From NCBI GenBank assembly GCA_018780265.1, contig JADMJV010000111.1, positions 1 through 64,000 on the forward strand: 64,000 nucleotides of DNA. Reading direction: 5' to 3'. A program made the translations under genes and the position numbers. Below are positions 1-8,248 of the stretch, piece by piece. The notes beneath the pieces are model-generated. The model searched no databases. It saw nothing but the letters and a program-made list of their open reading frames with translations, and was not told where the DNA came from. The stretch is from a bacterium (lineage in GTDB: Bacteria; Vulcanimicrobiota; Xenobia; Xenobiales; JADMJV01). Every line of letters starts with the position of its first letter. The first letter of the stretch is position 1.

Positions 1-325
1 CGGGCTCGATGCCCAACTGAATACAACTGGTCGGTTTGAGGCGGAGCTTCGCTAACTTGTTGAGGGCCTTGTTGAGCGGGGAATCCACACATCATACTCG
101 TCTAGTCAAGCCCGACCACATCAAATTTTCATTCACCTTCCTTCACGTAGCCACGCTGGCCTGTAGAGACGTCGGAACGCCCCCCCCGGAAGTAGTGGCC
201 TGACGTTCCCGGGTCAGCCTGATATTCCCTCTGGAATCCTCATGGAATGTATTCTATCGGCTGCTGCGACCAATTTTGTCGTGCCAACACATTCGCTTCT
301 GAGCGGACTTATGTCAGCCCCACGC
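1..325. other. Left edge, no gene recognised
   Basis: This stretch lies downstream of the hypE stop codon and runs to the window edge. A short open stretch on the plus strand ends at a TAA near position 53 and could be the 3' end of a gene from outside the window, but 17 codons are too few to judge. I see no tRNA, no strong hairpin with a T-run, and no other coding signal. An eight-base C run lies near 180. Confidence 0.4.
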
Positions 326-1363
326 TTAGCAGATGCGGGGCAAGGGGTCGCCCAACAACGGGTCCAATACTCGCCGGGTGCCAAAGGGGGTGCGGGCCAC
401 CACGGTGCCAGGATGGTGAGCGACCACGGTTCCGATGAAGGCCGCCTCTTGACCCAGCGGGTGGGAGCGCAAAGCTGCCAGTAACGCATCGGCGCGTTCG
501 GCCGCGGCGATGCACACCAGTTTGCCTTCGTTGGCCACACAGAATGGGTCCAGGCCCAGCATTTCGCAAGCGGAGGCTACGGCAGGTCGGACGGGCACAG
601 CCTTCTCCTCGATTTCAATGCCAACATGGGAGGCGCGGGCGATCTCCTGGAGGGTGGAGGTCAGGCCGCCGCGGGTGGGGTCACGCAGCACATGCACATC
701 CGGTTCCACGGCCAGCAACCGGCTCACCAGATCGGCCAGAGGAGCGCAATCGCTGACGATCTGCGTGTCAAATTCGAGCCCGTCGCGTACGCTCATGATA
801 GCCATGCCATGATCGCCCAGGCAGCCGCTAACCAACACGGCGTCGCCTGGTAATGCGCGCTGGGGGGTGGGGCCCACTCCGCCAGGAATCCAACCGATGC
901 CGCTTGTGTTGAGGTAAACTCCGTCGCCGTGACCTCGTTCGACTACTTTGGTGTCGCCGGTCACCAGCAGGACTCCCGCCTCTTGGGCCGCTCCGGCCAG
1001 GGAGTCGACCACCCGTTGCAACCTGGCCAGGGGTACACCCTCTTCCAAAATAAAGGCGACCGAAAGGTATTCGGGCCGGGCGCCCATCATGGCCAGATCG
1101 TTGACCGTGCCGCACACGGCCAACCGGCCGATGTCGCCGCCCGGGAAGAACAGTGGCTTGACCACATACGAGTCGGTGCTCATAGCCAGTCGACGCTGGC
1201 CCATGGGGAGCACAGCCGCATCGCCCAGGGCCTGCAGCAGCGGGTTGCTGAAGGCCGGCAGAAATACGTTGTGCAGCAACTCGCTGCTTAGTTGGCCGCC
1301 GCCACCGTGACCCAGCAGCACCACCGACTCGGGCGGGAAAGGCAGGGGGCAGTGGCTCAGCAT
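326..1363 (-). CDS. hypE: Hydrogenase maturation protein HypE
   Basis: HypE (345 aa) dehydrates a C-terminal cysteine thiocarboxamide to a thiocyanate, giving the cyanide ligands of the [NiFe]-hydrogenase iron; it acts in the cytoplasm with HypF and the HypC-HypD scaffold. The protein shows the PurM/AIRS-like glycine-rich start (GHGGGG, residues 18-23), the TDS motif near 63, VNDLA near 87 and TGDTKVV near 135. It ends in PRIC, the conserved C-terminal cysteine that is carbamoylated, so the gene is complete and likely functional. Length is normal for the family. It is the last gene of the hypABFCDE run and its start overlaps the hypD stop by 7 nt, suggesting translational coupling. Confidence 0.97.
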   Translation of the reverse strand: MLSHCPLPFPPESVVLLGHGGGGQLSSELLHNVFLPAFSNPLLQALGDAAVLPMGQRRLAMSTDSYVVKPLFFPGGDIGRLAVCGTVNDLAMMGARPEYLSVAFILEEGVPLARLQRVVDSLAGAAQEAGVLLVTGDTKVVERGHGDGVYLNTSGIGWIPGGVGPTPQRALPGDAVLVSGCLGDHGMAIMSVRDGLEFDTQIVSDCAPLADLVSRLLAVEPDVHVLRDPTRGGLTSTLQEIARASHVGIEIEEKAVPVRPAVASACEMLGLDPFCVANEGKLVCIAAAERADALLAALRSHPLGQEAAFIGTVVAHHPGTVVARTPFGTRRVLDPLLGDPLPRIC

Positions 1364-2448
1364 GGGCCGCGCCGATGCCTAAAGTAGGCGGCGCAGGCCC
1401 CCTCACTGCTGACCATGGTGGCCCCCAGCGGGGTGCGCGGGCTGCACTCGCGCCCAAAGGCCGGACACTGGTCGGGCTTGAGCAAGCCCTGCAGAACGCG
1501 ACCACTCTGGCACAGGGCGGGTTCTGCAGTCGCAGGGCAGGCCAGTTCAAAACGACGTAGGGCGTCGTATTGAGCCAAGGTGGGGCGCAACTGCCAACCG
1601 CTCTGAGGGATGGTGCCGATGCCTCTCCAACAACGGTCGGTGGTTTCAAAGACCTCGTCGAGAACCTTGAGGGCGGCCGGATTGCCATCCACGCTGACGG
1701 CCCGTTCGTAGGCGTTTTCCGCCTGGGTGCGGCCTTCTTCTAATTGGATCACCAGGCGACGCACTCCCTCGAGCAGATCGAGTGGCTCAAAGCCCGTAAC
1801 CACGATGGGCACCCGGCGTTTCTGGGCCAACTGCTCATAAGCGCTCCAGCCCATAACGCTGCACACGTGGCCGGCCGCTAAAAATCCCTGCACCCGGCAT
1901 TCGGGAGATTTAAGCACGGCTTCCAGGGCCGGAGGAACGAGCACGTGGGAGACCAGCACCGAAAAGTTCTTCAGGCCCAGACGATGAGCCTGGAGCACCG
2001 CCATGGCGTTGGCCGGGGCGGTGGTTTCGAAGCCGATGGCAAAGAAAACCACCTGGCGCTCGGGCAGCCGACGGGCCAGCGTCAGAGCGTCGAGCGGCGA
2101 GTAGACGATGCGCACATCGCCCCCCTGACTCTTGATGTGAAACAGGTCGGTGCGGCTGCCGGGCACGCGCAGCATGTCTCCAAAGGAACAGAAGGTGACC
2201 TCGGGTCGGGCGGCCAGGGCCAAAGCCTGATCGATGATCTCCAGGGGAGTGACGCAGACCGGGCATCCCGGGCCATGAATCAGCTCGATCTGGGGGGGCA
2301 ACAACTGGTCGATGCCGTGGCGCATGATGGAGTGGGTCTGACCGCCGCATACTTCCATCAGGGCCCAGGGGCGGGTGACCCGGCTGCGGATCTCATCCAG
2401 CAGTTTGTGAGCCAATTGGGGCTCACGGAATTCGTCAAGATACTTCAT
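1357..2448 (-). CDS. hypD: Hydrogenase maturation protein HypD
   Basis: HypD (363 aa) is the iron-sulfur scaffold on which Fe(CN)2CO is assembled together with HypC. Visible family signatures are CGGQTH (residues 34-39), HGPGCPVC (58-65) and a C-terminal cysteine cluster (about 300-355) expected to bind a [4Fe-4S] cluster. A 35-codon upstream extension is possible, but it is the shadow of hypC in another frame; the ATG at 2446-2448 (MKYLDEF) fits the family start. That start overlaps the end of hypC by 14 nt. Length and motifs are complete. Confidence 0.97.
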   Translation of the reverse strand: MKYLDEFREPQLAHKLLDEIRSRVTRPWALMEVCGGQTHSIMRHGIDQLLPPQIELIHGPGCPVCVTPLEIIDQALALAARPEVTFCSFGDMLRVPGSRTDLFHIKSQGGDVRIVYSPLDALTLARRLPERQVVFFAIGFETTAPANAMAVLQAHRLGLKNFSVLVSHVLVPPALEAVLKSPECRVQGFLAAGHVCSVMGWSAYEQLAQKRRVPIVVTGFEPLDLLEGVRRLVIQLEEGRTQAENAYERAVSVDGNPAALKVLDEVFETTDRCWRGIGTIPQSGWQLRPTLAQYDALRRFELACPATAEPALCQSGRVLQGLLKPDQCPAFGRECSPRTPLGATMVSSEGACAAYFRHRRGPC

Positions 2449-2686
2449 CGTGAAGCTCTTCCAGCAATCCCATTTCGGCAAACATGCGCAGACTTTCGCG
2501 AGCCGAATCCTGGTCGAGCCGGGTGATGGCGAAGCCCACATGAACGATGGCATAGTCGCCCACCTCGACCTCGGGCACGTAGTCCAGGCAGACCTCTTTG
2601 CTCACTCCGCCAAAGTCGACACGCCCCAGGCGCAGACCGTCCCGCTGGTAGATCTCCAGCACCTGACCCGGTATCCCCAGACACAT
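2435..2686 (-). CDS. hypC: Hydrogenase assembly chaperone HypC
   Basis: HypC/HybG-type chaperone (83 aa) that binds HypD and the immature hydrogenase large subunit while the iron ligands are built. It begins MCLGIPGQV, and Cys2 (exposed after Met removal) is the essential residue of this family. The conserved VGDYAIVHVGFAI core follows at about residues 48-60. The longer open frame upstream runs into hypF and is not homologous, so the ATG at 2684-2686 is chosen. It lies 4 nt after hypF and overlaps hypD. Confidence 0.96.
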   Translation of the reverse strand: MCLGIPGQVLEIYQRDGLRLGRVDFGGVSKEVCLDYVPEVEVGDYAIVHVGFAITRLDQDSARESLRMFAEMGLLEELHDEVS

Positions 2687-2690
2687 CGCG

Positions 2691-4901
2691 TTACTCCCTT
2701 CCCAGGCCGGCCACGGCGATTTGGCCCAGAGCCAGTCCGCCGTCGTTGGAAGGCAACTGGGTGTGCCATAGAACCTGCACTCCGGCCCGCTCCAACTCCT
2801 GCAGGCAGGCTTCCAGCAAAACGCGGTTTTGAAAGACCCCACCGCTCAATCCCACCCGATCGGCACCCAGCGCACTGGCCTGCCGGGCCACGGCCCGGGC
2901 CAGAGCCCGGTGAAAGCGGGCCGAAATGCGGCCGGCGGCCACCCCGTTGCGCACGTCGGCTACCACCTGAGAGAGCAGTTCGGACACCTGCCAGCGCTGG
3001 TCCCATTCATAGGCAGTCCGCTCCTGGGAGTCAGCGCATGCCTCCAACAGCATGGCCGCCTGCCCCTCGAAGGTTACCTGTTGACAGATTCCGCACAAGG
3101 AGGCCACAACATCAAAGAGCCGGCCCACGCTGCTGGTGGTCACGAACCGCCCCAGTTGCCATTGGCGGTACAGCACCCGGGCTTCGGGGGTAGGGCAGGC
3201 CCGCTCACAGGCCAGACCGCAGGGGTCCAGTTGGCAGGCCCACAGGTAGGCCAGCGCCAACCGGTAGGGAGAACGTACGGCCTGATCGCCGCCTACGATG
3301 GGCATCGGGCTGAGATGTCCCAGGCGCTGATAGCTGCTATAGTCGGCCCACAGGACTTCGCCTCCCCAAATGGTTGCGTCTGGCCCGTAGCCGGTGCCAT
3401 CGAAGCAAAAGCCCAGCAATCTTTGGTGGGTGTCTAGCCCGTGCTCGGCCATAAGCGCTGCCAGGTGGGCGTGGTGATGTTGCACCTCGATGAGGGGGAG
3501 ACTCTGGCTCTGGGCCCAGCCACGACCAAGATAGCCGGGATGCAGGTCAATGGCAATGGCCCTGGGGTCGATGCCAAAGAGCGTGCGGAAGTGCGCCAGC
3601 GAGTGCTCAAAAACGATCAAGGTTTCCAGATTCTGCAGGTCGCCCAGGTGCTGGCTCAGATAGGCCTGTTTTCCCTGGGCCAGGCAAAAGGTGTTTTTGA
3701 GTTCACCGCCCACGGCCAGCAGAGGGGGCACGGAGTAGGGGAGGGCGAGGGGCAGCGGGGCAAATCCGCGCGAGCGGCGCAACAGCACGGGACTGTCGCG
3801 AAACACCATGGCCACGGAGTCGTCGCAGGGGACGTGAATGGGGCGGTTGTGGTTGAGCACGGCCGGGGCCCGCACGGCCCCCGGGTGACCGTATTCGATG
3901 GGGGCGCCGGGCGGATTGGCCGAGGTCATCACCAGCAGGTCGGGGCCCTGGCTCAGCAGCAGCTCGTGCAGTCCGGTGTAGGGCAGCATAGCGCCGATTT
4001 GTGACGTGCCCAGGTCCAGAATGCCCTTGCCCTGGACCAGCACGATGGGGCGAGAACGGTCGAGCAGCAGTCCCTCTTCAACCGGAGAGGGACTTGCCAC
4101 CGTGCGCAGAGCCTGCAGGTCTCGAGCCATGATGGCCAGTGGTTTGTGCGGCCGCTGTTTCAGTTGGCGCAGTCGAGCCACGGCCTGCGGGTTGCGCGCG
4201 TCGCAGGCCAGGTGAAATCCCCCGATTCCCTTGACGGCCAGCACCCCGCCCTGGCCAAGATGTCGCCAGGCCTGTTCCCAAGGGGGTTGACTGTCTTGGG
4301 GGATTCCGTCTTGCCACCATTGTAGTGCCGGGCCGCACTGCGCGCAAGCGTTGGGCTGGGCGTGGAATCGTCGGTTGCCGCTGTCACGATACTCGGCCTG
4401 GCAAAGGGGGCACATCACAAACGAGGCCATGGTGGTCATGGGCCGATCGTAGGGGGTGGCCAGAATAATGGTAAATCGCGGCCCGCACTGGGTGCAGTTG
4501 AGGAAAGGGTAGAAGTAGCGCCGGTCGCCCGGGTCCAACAGTTCGCTGCGACATTCCGGGCACAGGCACTGGTCGGGCGAAACCAGCGCCATCGACCCCA
4601 CTCTGGCCGGGGAACTGGCCACAATGACAAAGTCGGACTCACCCAGGGCCTCCATGGGCTGCGATTCCACCGCATCAATTCGGGCCACAGGGGGGCTCTG
4701 TAGCCTCAGCAGGCGCTCAAACTCCTGCAAACTCGGGTCAGGCCCCTCGATCTCCAAAAAGACCCCCTCAGCGTCGTTGCCCACCAAACCCCCCAGTTGC
4801 AGGCGGTGGGCCAACCCGAACACAAAAGGCCGAAAGCCCACACCCTGCACCACGCCCTGGATGCGCAGGCGGCGGCGTTGGTTCACAACAGCTTCAACCA
4901 C
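2691..4901 (-). CDS. hypF: Carbamoyltransferase HypF
   Basis: HypF (736 aa) converts carbamoyl phosphate and ATP to carbamoyl-adenylate and transfers the carbamoyl group to the HypE C-terminal cysteine. Domains in order: acylphosphatase-like (about 1-95, with QGVVQGVGFRPF), two zinc fingers formed by CxxC pairs at 114/117, 136/139, 164/167 and 186/189, a YrdC-like domain (about 205-385), and a Kae1/HypF C-terminal domain (about 395-736) with the HHHAH motif near 477. All catalytic blocks are present and the length is normal. The start overlaps the end of hypB by 19 nt; hypC follows after 4 nt. Confidence 0.97.
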   Translation of the reverse strand: MVEAVVNQRRRLRIQGVVQGVGFRPFVFGLAHRLQLGGLVGNDAEGVFLEIEGPDPSLQEFERLLRLQSPPVARIDAVESQPMEALGESDFVIVASSPARVGSMALVSPDQCLCPECRSELLDPGDRRYFYPFLNCTQCGPRFTIILATPYDRPMTTMASFVMCPLCQAEYRDSGNRRFHAQPNACAQCGPALQWWQDGIPQDSQPPWEQAWRHLGQGGVLAVKGIGGFHLACDARNPQAVARLRQLKQRPHKPLAIMARDLQALRTVASPSPVEEGLLLDRSRPIVLVQGKGILDLGTSQIGAMLPYTGLHELLLSQGPDLLVMTSANPPGAPIEYGHPGAVRAPAVLNHNRPIHVPCDDSVAMVFRDSPVLLRRSRGFAPLPLALPYSVPPLLAVGGELKNTFCLAQGKQAYLSQHLGDLQNLETLIVFEHSLAHFRTLFGIDPRAIAIDLHPGYLGRGWAQSQSLPLIEVQHHHAHLAALMAEHGLDTHQRLLGFCFDGTGYGPDATIWGGEVLWADYSSYQRLGHLSPMPIVGGDQAVRSPYRLALAYLWACQLDPCGLACERACPTPEARVLYRQWQLGRFVTTSSVGRLFDVVASLCGICQQVTFEGQAAMLLEACADSQERTAYEWDQRWQVSELLSQVVADVRNGVAAGRISARFHRALARAVARQASALGADRVGLSGGVFQNRVLLEACLQELERAGVQVLWHTQLPSNDGGLALGQIAVAGLGRE

Positions 4902-5521
4902 TCATCCAGGCCCTGGCCGGTGCGGGCCGAGGTTTGGAGGACCGGCACGCCCGGGTGGACCTGTTCGATGTTCTGCAGGGCAAACTCCAGGTCAAAGCCG
5001 GCTACTTCGGCCATATCCATTTTGGTCAGCAACACCACGTTGGCCCAGGCGAAGGCCGGCGGATACTTGAGAGGTTTGTCCTCGCCCTCCGGGGTGGAGA
5101 AGAGCAGCACCTTGAGATGCTCACCCAGATCAAAGCCGATGGGGCAGACCAGATTGCCGACGTTTTCTAAGAAGAGCAGTTCCACACCGTCCAGATTCCA
5201 GTTTTCCAGGTGCTGTTCGAGCATGAAGGCCTCTAGATGGCACATCCCCTGGGTGCGAATCTGCCGCACCGGGGCGCCTGATTGGGACAGTCGCTGAGCA
5301 TCGCGATCGGTTTCTAAGTCGCCTACCAGCGCGGCCCCCCGGCGACCCTGTTGCTGCAGACGTGCCAGCGTGCGCTGCAGCCAGGCAGTCTTGCCGCTGC
5401 CAGGACTGGAGACGATGTTAATCACCCGCAACCCGGTTTTATTGAAACGCTCGCGTAAGATTGCGGCCAACTCGTCGTTTTTACTCAGAACAGCTTTACC
5501 CACCTCGATGATTTGACTCAT
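4883..5521 (-). CDS. hypB: Hydrogenase nickel incorporation GTPase HypB
   Basis: HypB (212 aa) is the GTPase that works with HypA to insert nickel into the hydrogenase large subunit. The P-loop SPGSGKTA is at 39-46, a Mg-binding aspartate block VGDLETD at 66-72, and the G4 motif is TKMD (166-169). The metal-site region has Cys94-His95 (GMCHLEA) and Cys126. There is no histidine-rich nickel-storage N-terminus, so it is the short form. The start forms an ATGA overlap with hypA. Function is secure by family; how nickel is handed over is unclear because the partner HypA here lacks its zinc domain. Confidence 0.96.
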   Translation of the reverse strand: MSQIIEVGKAVLSKNDELAAILRERFNKTGLRVINIVSSPGSGKTAWLQRTLARLQQQGRRGAALVGDLETDRDAQRLSQSGAPVRQIRTQGMCHLEAFMLEQHLENWNLDGVELLFLENVGNLVCPIGFDLGEHLKVLLFSTPEGEDKPLKYPPAFAWANVVLLTKMDMAEVAGFDLEFALQNIEQVHPGVPVLQTSARTGQGLDEWLKLL

Positions 5522-5751
5522 TCCACCTCCAAAGATACCAATTGAAATTCAGTTCCTGTCGCGCTTTCAATGTCGAGCCGGGCGCCCTGAGCGGACGTGC
5601 CCCGGGCCACCACCTCAAAGCAAAATTGCAGCGATTCGGCGGCCACACACGAGCCCTGGCCGAGCCGCACCTGAATGCTCAGGACAGGCTGCCCGGCTGC
5701 CGCCTCCTGACACAGGTCGATCAGATGTTGGGCCAGACTCACTTCGTGCAT
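5518..5751 (-). CDS. hypA: HypA lacking its zinc-finger domain
   Basis: Hydrogenase/urease nickel chaperone HypA, but only 77 aa instead of about 113-118. The N-terminus is canonical: MHEVSLAQ with the nickel-binding His2, then the core with RLGQG, FCFEVVARGT and GARLDIE. After residue 66 the usual zinc-ribbon with two CxxC motifs is absent, yet the last residues (LVSLEVE) match the normal family C-terminus. This looks like an in-frame internal deletion of about 35-40 codons rather than a frameshift or early stop. The stop codon overlaps the hypB ATG, so no room exists for a hidden zinc domain. Whether it still delivers nickel is unknown. Confidence 0.9.
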   Translation of the reverse strand: MHEVSLAQHLIDLCQEAAAGQPVLSIQVRLGQGSCVAAESLQFCFEVVARGTSAQGARLDIESATGTEFQLVSLEVE

Positions 5752-5757
5752 GGCACC

Positions 5758-6105
5758 CTAAGGGAGCTTCTCCGAAATCCTCTCCAGGTAGGTCCTCCAA
5801 AGAGGGGCTGCCCGCAGGGACGCCTGGTAGACCTGAGCGGGCAGAATATCTTCATACTGATGAATCAACATGTTGCGCAAACGAGCCAGCCTGGCCAGTT
5901 CGGTGGCCACATCCCGGTCCATCCAGTCGGGCACCAGTGCGAAAAGTTGTTCTTGGTCGCGCAGGTTTTCCAGGGGATTCAGGGGCATCACCGCAATGTC
6001 CATGTCTCGTCCCGGCTTGCCTCGAGTGCTGGAGCCGAAGAGGGCCAAAAACCCCAGAGAGTGTCGCTGGGAAATAGACTGTAGGGCCTGCTGGTCAACC
6101 TGCAT
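5758..6105 (-). CDS. MNT-HEPN chimera, MntA/HepT remnants joined
   Basis: A 115-aa protein that joins two halves of a known toxin-antitoxin pair. Residues 1-50 look like a minimal nucleotidyltransferase (MntA type): FGSSTRG at 23-29 and D34-x-D36. Residues about 60-115 look like the C-terminal half of a HEPN/DUF86 toxin (HepT type): R77-x4-H82-x-Y84 matches the RX4HXY motif. In MntA/HepT systems the nucleotidyltransferase adenylylates the tyrosine of that HEPN motif. Here the C-terminal part of MNT and the N-terminal helices of HEPN are missing, so it is probably an internal-deletion product. It lies 6 nt upstream of hypA on the same strand. It may be non-functional. Confidence 0.7.
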   Translation of the reverse strand: MQVDQQALQSISQRHSLGFLALFGSSTRGKPGRDMDIAVMPLNPLENLRDQEQLFALVPDWMDRDVATELARLARLRNMLIHQYEDILPAQVYQASLRAAPLWRTYLERISEKLP

Positions 6106-6138
6106 GGGACTGACTTCGCCGCCCGGGGAGGGAATCCG

Positions 6139-6612
6139 CTACACATCCTTCTTGGTCTGGTCGAGTAGAGTAGGCTGTTGACCCACGATCAAAACCGGGC
6201 AGGGCGACAACCGGGCCAGCTTCTCAGCCACGCTTCCCAGCACGGCACGTTCCAGGCCGCGCCGACGGTGCGAAGTCAGCACAATCAGGTCGATGGAGTA
6301 GTCGCCGGCGGCCGCCACCAGTTGCTCGGCCGGGTCGTCGCTATAAGGCAGGGCTTTCCATGTGACCTTGAAGCCGGCCTCGTCTAGCGGCTTGGCCCGT
6401 TGAATCAGGAATTTCTCGCAGCGAACCTGCTCCCGGGCCAGCGATTCCAGCGGGATGGGCAATACCGGGGTAACATCGGCCTCGTCAGGGATGCCCGTGA
6501 CCCGCACCAAAAGGAGACCGGCACCCGTGGTCTTAGCCATATACCTGGCCGGTTCCAGGGCGGCCTCGCTGTCCGGGGAGCCGTCCAGGGGGACCATGAT
6601 TTTGTGAAACAC
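6139..6612 (-). CDS. Universal stress protein, UspA family
   Basis: Single-domain Usp protein (157 aa). It starts with MFHKIMVPLDGSPDSEAAL, the typical first strand with the Asp that contacts nucleotide, and near the end has SHRRRGLERAVLGSVAEKL, which approximates the ATP-binding G-x2-G-x9-G-S/T motif but with R replacing the first glycine. It is likely a cytoplasmic stress-response protein, possibly with weak nucleotide binding. It sits 9 nt after galT and 33 nt before the MNT-HEPN gene, so it may be in the same transcript as the hyp genes. A second, different Usp is at 9903. Confidence 0.9.
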   Translation of the reverse strand: MFHKIMVPLDGSPDSEAALEPARYMAKTTGAGLLLVRVTGIPDEADVTPVLPIPLESLAREQVRCEKFLIQRAKPLDEAGFKVTWKALPYSDDPAEQLVAAAGDYSIDLIVLTSHRRRGLERAVLGSVAEKLARLSPCPVLIVGQQPTLLDQTKKDV

Positions 6613-6621
6613 ATTCGCCTC

Positions 6622-8193
6622 CTATTTGTTTAGAGCATCAGTGGGCTGGGATTTCTGCCAGTCCTGATAAGCAAAGAGGCAGTCCAGGCCCATAGGAACC
6701 ACTGCCATGCGGCAGGTCCAGGCGGTTAATTCGCTTTCGGGAACCCAGCCCGACCATTCGATATGGTCGGGATGGTACTCCATGGGGCCGGTCCAGAGCA
6801 GGCGATAGATGTGAATCCAGGCTCGGCTGCGCGCCCCCACATGGAGATGGCTGACGGTAAATTCCGGGACTTTTTCGGTGATGCCAACCTCGGTGGCCAG
6901 AATGCGCACGGCCGCTGCGTCGTAGCTCTCGCCACTTTCCACCACGCCGCCCACGAAGAGGTCATGCATGCCAGGAAAAACGTCCTTGGTGGAGGTGCGT
7001 CGGTGCACGAAGGTCTCGCCCAGGTCGTTGTAAATCAGGACCTTCACGGCTCGGTGTAACAGATTGTCGCGGCGCATCACCGGGCGAGCCACGTGGGCGG
7101 TGACGCGATTGTCCAGGTCCACGATCTCTACAGTTTGTTGGCTCTGCTGAACACGTTGCAAAACCGGCAACGGGTCTTCGCTGGGGAGTTCGGGCAGAGC
7201 TGTCCCCAATAAAAACTCGGTATCGGCTTCTGGGGTCGAAGAGTTGATAAACATGCCGGTGCCCAGCTCAAATCCGGCCGCCTTGGAGAGGCGGGGGACC
7301 AGTGTCAGATACCAATGAAACACTCGTGTGCCCTGCACTTCGGGGTGGGAAGAGCGCACTACCAGATTGTAGTCCGGGTCGCCCAGCGCGTGATAGAAGC
7401 GGGCCAGCAGGTCACGCACCATGGTGGCCAACTCGTCCAGTTCGGTATCGGTGATCAGGCCAAAGCTACAACTGTGCTTGCGGGGGAGGATCCAGACGGA
7501 AAAAGGCGAGAAGGCGGCATACGGGATGAAGGCCACAAACTGCGCACTTTTGGCTAAAATTCGCTGATTTTGAGCCAGTTCCATTTCGAGTTGGGCGCAA
7601 AACACGCAGCGACCGTGTTGGTTGTAGTAGCGGCTGGCCACCTCGTGGCGCTGTAAAATCTGCTGTGGGGTGACTGGCATGGCTACGATCTGGGAATGTG
7701 GATGCTCTAGAGAGCATCCGGCCGCGTGACCGTGGTTCTTAAAGATCACCACATGCTCCGTCTCGGGTTGTAGCCACAAGCTTCGATAGCGCTGGCGCCA
7801 GGCTCGCAAAACCAGGCCCACCTCGCCCCGAGTCATTAAGGCCAGGGTGGTATTGTGCTTGGGCGACTCGGCCACAACTTCGTGATGACCCACGCCTTTC
7901 AAAAAACGCATAAACTCGGGACCCTGCATCTGGGGCCGAGGTCCGGGATAGACGGCGGGAAACCGGTTGGGAAAACTGCGCACCAGCCAGCCGGCCTGTT
8001 CGTCGCGGTAGCAGAGCGTCTCGCCTGGTGTGCGAGCATCGTTGCCGGGACAAAACGGACACTGACCGCGCCAGGTCGCCCGAGTGTGGGTCCAGTCTGG
8101 CTTTTCACGCAGAAAATCCTCGGGCCGACGGGCTCTCTCGGGGGCAAAGATGACCCACTCCCCGGTGGCTACGCTGAAGCGGAATTCGGACAT
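6622..8193 (-). CDS. galT: GalT-type uridylyltransferase fused to a Nudix-like domain
   Basis: A 523-aa fusion. Residues 1-330 are a HIT-superfamily galactose-1-phosphate uridylyltransferase: zinc ligands CPFC (46-49), second CVFC (197-200) and active-site HPHSQ (164-168). Residues about 365-523 resemble a Nudix hydrolase; the Nudix box (about 416-439) keeps G-x5-E-x7-R but has I and T where the first and second glutamates of REUxEE belong, so hydrolysis is doubtful. The start is the ATG at 8191-8193, preceded by AAAGG at good spacing and matching the family start SEFRF; a GTG 33 nt upstream is less likely. Probable role is Leloir sugar metabolism; GalT-like ADP-glucose phosphorylase is an alternative. 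Confidence 0.88.
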   Translation of the reverse strand: MSEFRFSVATGEWVIFAPERARRPEDFLREKPDWTHTRATWRGQCPFCPGNDARTPGETLCYRDEQAGWLVRSFPNRFPAVYPGPRPQMQGPEFMRFLKGVGHHEVVAESPKHNTTLALMTRGEVGLVLRAWRQRYRSLWLQPETEHVVIFKNHGHAAGCSLEHPHSQIVAMPVTPQQILQRHEVASRYYNQHGRCVFCAQLEMELAQNQRILAKSAQFVAFIPYAAFSPFSVWILPRKHSCSFGLITDTELDELATMVRDLLARFYHALGDPDYNLVVRSSHPEVQGTRVFHWYLTLVPRLSKAAGFELGTGMFINSSTPEADTEFLLGTALPELPSEDPLPVLQRVQQSQQTVEIVDLDNRVTAHVARPVMRRDNLLHRAVKVLIYNDLGETFVHRRTSTKDVFPGMHDLFVGGVVESGESYDAAAVRILATEVGITEKVPEFTVSHLHVGARSRAWIHIYRLLWTGPMEYHPDHIEWSGWVPESELTAWTCRMAVVPMGLDCLFAYQDWQKSQPTDALNK

Positions 8194-8248
8194 AGATAAG
8201 CCTTTCGTCGGCGCAGACAGATCCACCCTGCTCCACCGACCGGGACCT

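Noticed and set aside
1357..1688. Overlapping minus-strand frame in the hypE-hypD region (828..1688)
   Set aside because: It is an Arg/Pro/Gly-rich shadow of hypE and hypD with no motif.
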